This document shows positions 54,634 through 58,860 of a stretch of 58,860 nucleotides of DNA, piece by piece. The DNA is from Bacteroides sp. (GTDB lineage Bacteria; Bacteroidota; Bacteroidia; Bacteroidales; SM23-62), in contig DRHS01000196.1 in assembly GCA_011053095.1 (NCBI GenBank), positions 1-58,860 on the forward strand. Direction: 5' to 3'. A program made the translations under genes and the position numbers. A model generated the notes under the pieces. That model saw only the letters and a program-made list of their open reading frames with translations, did not search any database and was not told where the DNA came from. Positions within the stretch are counted from its first letter, which is position 1; every line of letters starts with the position of its first letter.

Positions 54634-55638
54634 CTAGTTTGATTCCAGGAGATTGTACAATTCATCCAGCCTCGGTGTCAGGATAATTTCTGTACGCCGG
54701 TTCTTCTGGCGGGTTATTGCTGTACCGGTATTATCAATTGGCAGAAATTCTCCTCGCCCTGAAGCAGTTAAACGCCGGGGATCAATTGACGAATTATCAA
54801 GAATGATCCGGACAATTGAGGTTGCTCTTTTTACACTAAGATCCCAGTTATCCGCATAAGAAGCATTTGCCCTGACGGGTACATCATCTGTGTGTCCTTC
54901 AACATTGATCTTTATATCCCTGTTATTCTCCAGAACACCAGCAAGGGTTTTGAGTGCTTCGACTCCCCTCGGATCAACTTCAATGCTACCTGTCTGGAAC
55001 AATAACTTTTCGTCCATTGATACATAAAGCATCCCGTTTTTGGTATACACCGAGAGTCCCTCTTTCTCAAATCCATATAGCGCGGCTGTAATAGCCTCTT
55101 TCAATGCTCTCATTTGTGCATCCTTGGCATTCATGACAGATTCAACTTCAATCAGACGCTGGTTCCTTGCCTCCAGCTCAGCCCGGAGTTGTTCGAGGTC
55201 TACCATTTTTTGTGTAGCATTATCCTCCAGTTCTCTGAGTCGATCTTCCTTATCGATTAAATCCTGCTGGGCACTCTGCAATTCGGTGAGAAGGCGCTTT
55301 GTCTCCCTGTTATGCCCCTTCAGAAGTGCATCCTGAGACTGCCTGAGATCATCATACCGGCGGCTCAGATCATCGTACACACCCTTGAGTTTATCGTATT
55401 CCTCCTGTACTGCCTCCTGTTCGGTTTCAATTTCTTCCAGGTCGGCCTCAATGGCAGTGATTTTTGATTTCATCTCCAGATTATCAACTGTCAGCCTTTC
55501 ATTGCTGGCAAACAAATCATCTCTTTCCTGGTTCAAATCCATCTTTTTGTTCTCCATTTCCCGGTATTTCTGGGTAGGCACACAGGATGCGGCAAACAAC
55601 AGGAGAATCACAGCTGAAATCCAGTTTCTTATTTTCAT
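54634..55638 (-). CDS. OmpA-family peptidoglycan-binding lipoprotein
   Basis: 334 residues from ATG 55638 (MKIRNWISAVILLLFAASCVP; lipobox FAASC); an ATG two codons earlier is possible, but the GGAG at 55651-55654 is better spaced for this one. After Cys19 comes a coiled coil of about 150 residues (heptads rich in Glu, Leu, Asp), then the OmpA C-terminal domain about 190-320 with DNWDLSVKRATSIVRIIL and GRGEFLPIDNTG...RTEIIL carrying the diaminopimelate-binding Asp and Arg. It should span from the outer membrane to the peptidoglycan. It diverges from dxs. Confidence 0.92.
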   Translation of the reverse strand: MKIRNWISAVILLLFAASCVPTQKYREMENKKMDLNQERDDLFASNERLTVDNLEMKSKITAIEADLEEIETEQEAVQEEYDKLKGVYDDLSRRYDDLRQSQDALLKGHNRETKRLLTELQSAQQDLIDKEDRLRELEDNATQKMVDLEQLRAELEARNQRLIEVESVMNAKDAQMRALKEAITAALYGFEKEGLSVYTKNGMLYVSMDEKLLFQTGSIEVDPRGVEALKTLAGVLENNRDIKINVEGHTDDVPVRANASYADNWDLSVKRATSIVRIILDNSSIDPRRLTASGRGEFLPIDNTGTAITRQKNRRTEIILTPRLDELYNLLESN

Positions 55639-55741
55639 ATTCATGACTCCGATTTAATATTACACCTTAACTTGCCAAATTAATAAGAATTTGGCTCAGA
55701 CTAAACGGGGCTTTTTAGAAGTTATTAACCATTAAGAATTG

Positions 55742-55749
55742 TATCTTTG
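55742..55749 (+). promoter_or_regulatory. -7 box of the dxs promoter
   Basis: TATCTTTG is an exact TAnnTTTG match about 22 bases before the dxs TTG start. This leaves a very short leader containing an overlapping small ORF (ATG at 55764). Confidence 0.55.
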
Positions 55750-55763
55750 CATATCAAATTTGC

Positions 55764-55799
55764 ATGAAGGTTGAAGAAGGAATACGAAATACTCGATAA
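55764..55799 (+). CDS. Possible leader peptide (uORF) overlapping the dxs start
   Basis: ATG at 55764, 11 codons (MKVEEGIRNTR) and stop TAA, in a different frame that overlaps the first 29 bases of dxs. The dxs frame has a stop (TGA) just upstream of its TTG, so the ATG cannot be the dxs start. It could reduce dxs translation or be coupled to it. Too short to confirm; a chance ATG is possible. Confidence 0.3.
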   Translation: MKVEEGIRNTR

Positions 55800-57693
55800 G
55801 ATTGACTCCCCAGCAGACCTTAAGGAACTTGGGCCGGACGATCTGATCCAACTTGCCTCTGAATTAAGGGAATTCATTATTGATATTGTTTCAACCAACC
55901 CCGGACATTTTGGGGCCAGCCTGGGTGTTGTAGAGCTTACAATTGCACTGCATCATGTTTTTGACACACCGGAAGACCGGATTATCTGGGATGTGGGTCA
56001 CCAGGCATATGGCCATAAGATCCTGACCGGGCGGCGAAAGGTATTCCACACCAACCGTAAATATAAGGGGATAAGCGGTTTCCCCCGGACAACTGAATCT
56101 GAGTACGATGCTTTTGGAGTGGGACATGCATCTACATCCATCTCGGCTGCCCTGGGAATAGCTCTTGCTTCACAACATCAGAAAAAGGATGAAAGACAGG
56201 TGGTGGCAGTGATCGGAGATGGGGCACTGACCGGGGGACTCGCATTTGAGGGTCTGAACAATGCCGGAAGTGAAAAATCAAATATCCTGGTAATCCTCAA
56301 CGATAACAATATTGCCATTGATCCCAATGTGGGAGCCATTAAGGAATACCTGGTCGATATTACCACATCAAAAACATACAACCGTTTCCGGAATGATATC
56401 TGGAATATACTGGGTGCACTGAGTAAACTGGGACCGAATGCCCAGAAGTATGCCCAGCAAATCGAACATGGTGTAAAATCCATGTTCCTGCAACAGAGTA
56501 ATTTGTTTGAGTCTCTTAATTTCAGGTATTTTGGTCCTGTCGACGGGCACGATATCCTGCACCTGACGGAAATACTCAAGGATATGAAGCGTATCCAGGG
56601 ACCCAAACTTCTCCACGTAAAAACCAAAAAAGGAAAAGGATTTGCCAAGGCCGAGGAGAATCAGACAGCATTTCATTCTCCTGGGAAATTTAATAAGGAA
56701 ACAGGACAGATTTTTTCCGTTTCACGGGAAGAAAAACAAGCCCCCAGATTTCAGGATGTTTTCGGAATCACTTTACTTGAGCTGGCAAGGAAAAATGAGA
56801 AAATCATTGGTATTACCCCCGCCATGCCTACCGGGTCATCCCTGAAATTAATGATGGATGAGATCCCTGAACGTACGTACGATGTCGGGATTGCCGAGCA
56901 GCATGCGGTGACCTTTTCTGCGGGACTTGCCATCGAGGGAATGCTTCCTTTCTGCAATATTTATTCTTCCTTCATGCAACGATCATACGACCAGGCCATC
57001 CATGATGTGGCTCTGCAGAACCTTCCTGTTGTATTCTGCCTTGATCGGGGGGGACTAGTAGGAGACGATGGACCGACCCATCATGGTGTATACGATCTGA
57101 CATTCATGCGATCAATCCCCAATATGATCGTTTCCGCACCCATGAACGAAGAAGAGCTCAGGAACCTCATGTACACAGCCCAGCTAAGGAATAATGGTCC
57201 GTTTTCCATCCGTTATCCCCGTGGAAGGGGTGTAATGCCGGAATGGAAAAAACCATTCAAGGAGATCCCCATCGGAAAAGGACGGCTGGTAAAAAAAGGA
57301 ACCGATATCGCAATTCTTACCATCGGAACAGCAGGTATCCTTGCCGCTGAAGCAATTGATCTTCTTGAAAATTCACATATCAGTGCAGCTCACTATGATA
57401 TGCGTTTTGTCAAACCCATTGACGAGGAACTTCTGCATAAAGTTTTCAAGCAGTTCAAGCATGTGATCACTGTTGAAGATGGATCGCTCACCGGGGGATT
57501 TGGAAGCGCTGTTGTTGAATTCATGTGTGATAATACCTACACCAGCCAGGTGAAAAGACTTGGTGTTCCCGACCGCTTCATCGATCAGGGCACACAGGAA
57601 GAACTATACAAGGAATGCGGTTTTGACCCTGAAAGCATAGCAAATACCGTAAAATCACTCGTCAAGCCCAAAGTCCTTTCGCGGGCTGTTTAA
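55771..57693 (+). CDS. dxs: 1-deoxy-D-xylulose-5-phosphate synthase
   Basis: 640 residues from a TTG start, required because the upstream frame is closed and the N terminus KKEYEILDKIDSPADLKEL matches Bacteroidetes Dxs. Thiamine-dependent first enzyme of the MEP isoprenoid pathway. TPP site: VIGDGALTGGLAFEGLNNAG and NDNNIAIDPNVGAIKEYL; the His/Asp set is in GHFGASLGVVELTIALH, DVGHQAYGHKIL and ERTYDVGIAEQHAV. The C-terminal transketolase domain with EDGSLTGGFGSAVVEFM is complete. Ends 4 bases before structured repeat copy B. Confidence 0.97.
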   Translation: MKKEYEILDKIDSPADLKELGPDDLIQLASELREFIIDIVSTNPGHFGASLGVVELTIALHHVFDTPEDRIIWDVGHQAYGHKILTGRRKVFHTNRKYKGISGFPRTTESEYDAFGVGHASTSISAALGIALASQHQKKDERQVVAVIGDGALTGGLAFEGLNNAGSEKSNILVILNDNNIAIDPNVGAIKEYLVDITTSKTYNRFRNDIWNILGALSKLGPNAQKYAQQIEHGVKSMFLQQSNLFESLNFRYFGPVDGHDILHLTEILKDMKRIQGPKLLHVKTKKGKGFAKAEENQTAFHSPGKFNKETGQIFSVSREEKQAPRFQDVFGITLLELARKNEKIIGITPAMPTGSSLKLMMDEIPERTYDVGIAEQHAVTFSAGLAIEGMLPFCNIYSSFMQRSYDQAIHDVALQNLPVVFCLDRGGLVGDDGPTHHGVYDLTFMRSIPNMIVSAPMNEEELRNLMYTAQLRNNGPFSIRYPRGRGVMPEWKKPFKEIPIGKGRLVKKGTDIAILTIGTAGILAAEAIDLLENSHISAAHYDMRFVKPIDEELLHKVFKQFKHVITVEDGSLTGGFGSAVVEFMCDNTYTSQVKRLGVPDRFIDQGTQEELYKECGFDPESIANTVKSLVKPKVLSRAV

Positions 57694-57697
57694 TCAA

Positions 57698-57810
57698 CAA
57701 CCAAATTTTACTTTTTGAGGCTATGCTAAACGTCGCTGACATCTGCGCAGTAGTGCAGCTGAAAGGCTCCTTTTCAGCATAGCCTTCAAACGTATTGCAA
57801 AATTTGGTTG
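57698..57810. repeat. Structured nested-palindrome repeat, copy B
   Basis: Core at 57731-57771 (begins CGTCGCTG, ends AGGCTCCT) matches copy A at about four of five positions with two one-base gaps. Its central hairpin CTGCGC-AGTA-GTGCAG shows compensatory change against copy A. Inner arms AGGCTATGCT/AGCATAGCCT (57718-57727 with 57776-57785) and outer arms CAACCAAATTTT/AAAATTTGGTTG (57698-57709 with 57799-57810) are perfect but unrelated in sequence to those of copy A. It lies between the convergent dxs and aldehyde dehydrogenase genes. Confidence 0.7.
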
Positions 57811-57813
57811 TGA

Positions 57814-58860
57814 TTAATCAAGGTCGAATTTAATGCCTTGGGCAAGGGGCAGTTCGGTTGAGTAATTTATGGTATTTGTCTGCCGGCGCATATAGGCTTT
57901 CCAGGCATCGGATCCGGATTCCCGTCCCCCCCCAGTGTCCTTTTCACCACCAAATGCTCCACCGATTTCAGCACCTGAAGTCCCGATATTTACATTGGCT
58001 ATACCGCAGTCGGAACCGACAGCCGAAAGAAAGAGTTCTGCCTCACGCATATCCAATGTAAAAATAGCAGACGATAGTCCCTGCGGAACATCGTTGTTCA
58101 TCTCAAGAGCCTCTTCGAATTTTTTAAATTTCATTAAGTAAAGCAGGGGTGCAAAAGTTTCTTCCTGCACTATCTCCCAATGGTTCTCTGCTTCGGCCAG
58201 GGCAGGGACAACATAGGTTCCTACCTCATAATCACCTCCTGAAAGAACATCTCCACCAAAAAGGATCTTACCTCCATGGTTCTTTACCTTCTCAATGGCC
58301 TCGGTGAACATGGTAACAGCCCCCGTATCAATCATTGGTCCGACGAGAATATTCTGATCGAGTGGATTCCCGATTTTCTTTGCAACCTGCTTATAGGCAC
58401 TGATAAGGCTGTCCTTTACCTTTTCATATACATCCTCATGTATTATGATCCGGCGGGTTGATGTACAACGCTGTCCGGTCGTCCCAACAGAACCAAAAAC
58501 GATTGCCGGTATGGCCAGATCGAGATCGGCCTTATCGGAAATAATAATGGCATTGTTGCCCCCTAGTTCCATAATTGTATTGGCGAGTCTTTTCCCACAA
58601 ATCGCATTAATTCTTTTTCCCACGGCAGTGGATCCTGTAACAGACATAAGACGAACCCTCGGATCGGCTGCAAAATTATCTCCCATAACGGATGACCTTG
58701 CGATCACAAGGCTGAATACTCCCTCGGGGACATTATTATCCTTCAGTACCTTCTGAATTATATTCTGACATGCGATGGCCGTCAAAGGAGTTTTCGAGCT
58801 GGGCTTCCAGACAACGGCATCACCTGCTACTACAGCTATCATCGTATTCCATGCCCAGAC
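57814..58860 (-). CDS. ALDH7-type aldehyde dehydrogenase, partial
   Basis: About 348 residues to the window edge; the N terminus lies beyond it. In frame from the edge: VWAWNTMIAVVAGDAVVWKP (NAD-site loop), then SVTGSTAVGKRI, MELGGNNAIII (catalytic-region Glu), GTTGQRCTSTRRIII with the catalytic Cys, and QEETFAPLLYLM. The GFGGEKDTGGGRESGSDAWK-like C-terminal text with GAEIGGAFGGEKDTGGGRESG is that of the alpha-aminoadipic/piperideine-6-carboxylate semialdehyde group. It probably oxidises such a semialdehyde in lysine breakdown. Its stop is 3 bases from the repeat. Confidence 0.9.
   Translation of the reverse strand, partial: VWAWNTMIAVVAGDAVVWKPSSKTPLTAIACQNIIQKVLKDNNVPEGVFSLVIARSSVMGDNFAADPRVRLMSVTGSTAVGKRINAICGKRLANTIMELGGNNAIIISDKADLDLAIPAIVFGSVGTTGQRCTSTRRIIIHEDVYEKVKDSLISAYKQVAKKIGNPLDQNILVGPMIDTGAVTMFTEAIEKVKNHGGKILFGGDVLSGGDYEVGTYVVPALAEAENHWEIVQEETFAPLLYLMKFKKFEEALEMNNDVPQGLSSAIFTLDMREAELFLSAVGSDCGIANVNIGTSGAEIGGAFGGEKDTGGGRESGSDAWKAYMRRQTNTINYSTELPLAQGIKFDLD

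Noticed and set aside
57698-57810. The repeat as an integron attC site
   Set aside because: Length and folding are similar, but there is no GTTRRRY/RYYYAAC core-site pair at the ends, no integrase in the window, and neighbouring genes are convergent housekeeping-type genes rather than cassettes.
1-58860. CRISPR arrays, rRNA genes, prophage genes, replication origin
   Set aside because: No regular direct repeats with spacers, rRNA sequence, phage structural or integrase genes, or DnaA-box cluster was noticed on reading either strand.

Overview
The window looks like chromosomal DNA from a member of the Bacteroidota, most likely Bacteroidales/Marinilabiliales-like. Many genes are preceded by the phylum's TAnnTTTG -7 promoter box, and clear Shine-Dalgarno sites are rare. 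Other pointers are a type IX secretion (T9SS) sorting domain on a SprB-repeat protein, DUF2723, DUF6427 and DUF6625 proteins, and housekeeping proteins (L13, S9, S2, EF-Ts, UMP kinase, RRF, Dxs) of Bacteroidetes type.

Layout. (1) 1-2534 is an AT-rich accessory strip beside the 3' end of a tRNA-Ala(GGC) gene. It holds the 3' end of an IS605-type tnpB with its right end and reRNA (omegaRNA) scaffold, then a three-gene cassette (TIGR04255 protein, HEAT-like protein, DUF7689 protein). (2) 2663-8434 is a tripartite RND efflux operon on the minus strand. (3) 8673-12605 holds a Tat-exported Gfo/Idh/MocA oxidoreductase, a lone AlbA_2/Schlafen-type protein, an EamA transporter and purQ. (4) 12672-26544 is the most striking region: a co-directional run of CheR, a kinase-less HAMP-GAF-PAS sensor, a degenerate CheR, a stand-alone CheB, a membrane GAF protein, a HAMP-GAF-PAS-PP2C phosphatase (SiaA-like), a SiaB-like kinase, a SiaC-like switch protein and a TerB/FHA-like/ABCG-type transporter fusion, followed by a lipoprotein and a small secreted protein. 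There is no chemoreceptor, CheA, CheY or diguanylate cyclase. It reads as a partner-switching module whose probable output is an ABC transporter. (5) 26731-32780 holds a DUF6427 membrane protein, purD and a T9SS-exported SBBP/SprB adhesin. (6) 33018-43422 is an AT-rich surface-glycan region: three tandem DUF6625 proteins, two sulfotransferases, two GT4 enzymes, a GT39-like membrane protein, a DUF1972 glycosyltransferase and a polysaccharide deacetylase. (7) 43435-49155 holds a DUF2723 protein, 3-methyladenine DNA glycosylase, guanine deaminase and an O-antigen ligase-like protein. (8) 49364-53478 is rplM-rpsI-rpsB-tsf-pyrH-frr, with a possible structured leader before rpsB. (9) 53465-58860 holds a radical SAM/SPASM protein, an OmpA lipoprotein, dxs, and the 3' part of an ALDH7-type aldehyde dehydrogenase cut by the window edge.

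Two copies of an apparently undescribed structured repeat (26556-26664 and 57698-57810) each lie between convergent genes. Each has a conserved core of about 42 bp inside two nested inverted arms whose sequences differ completely between copies.
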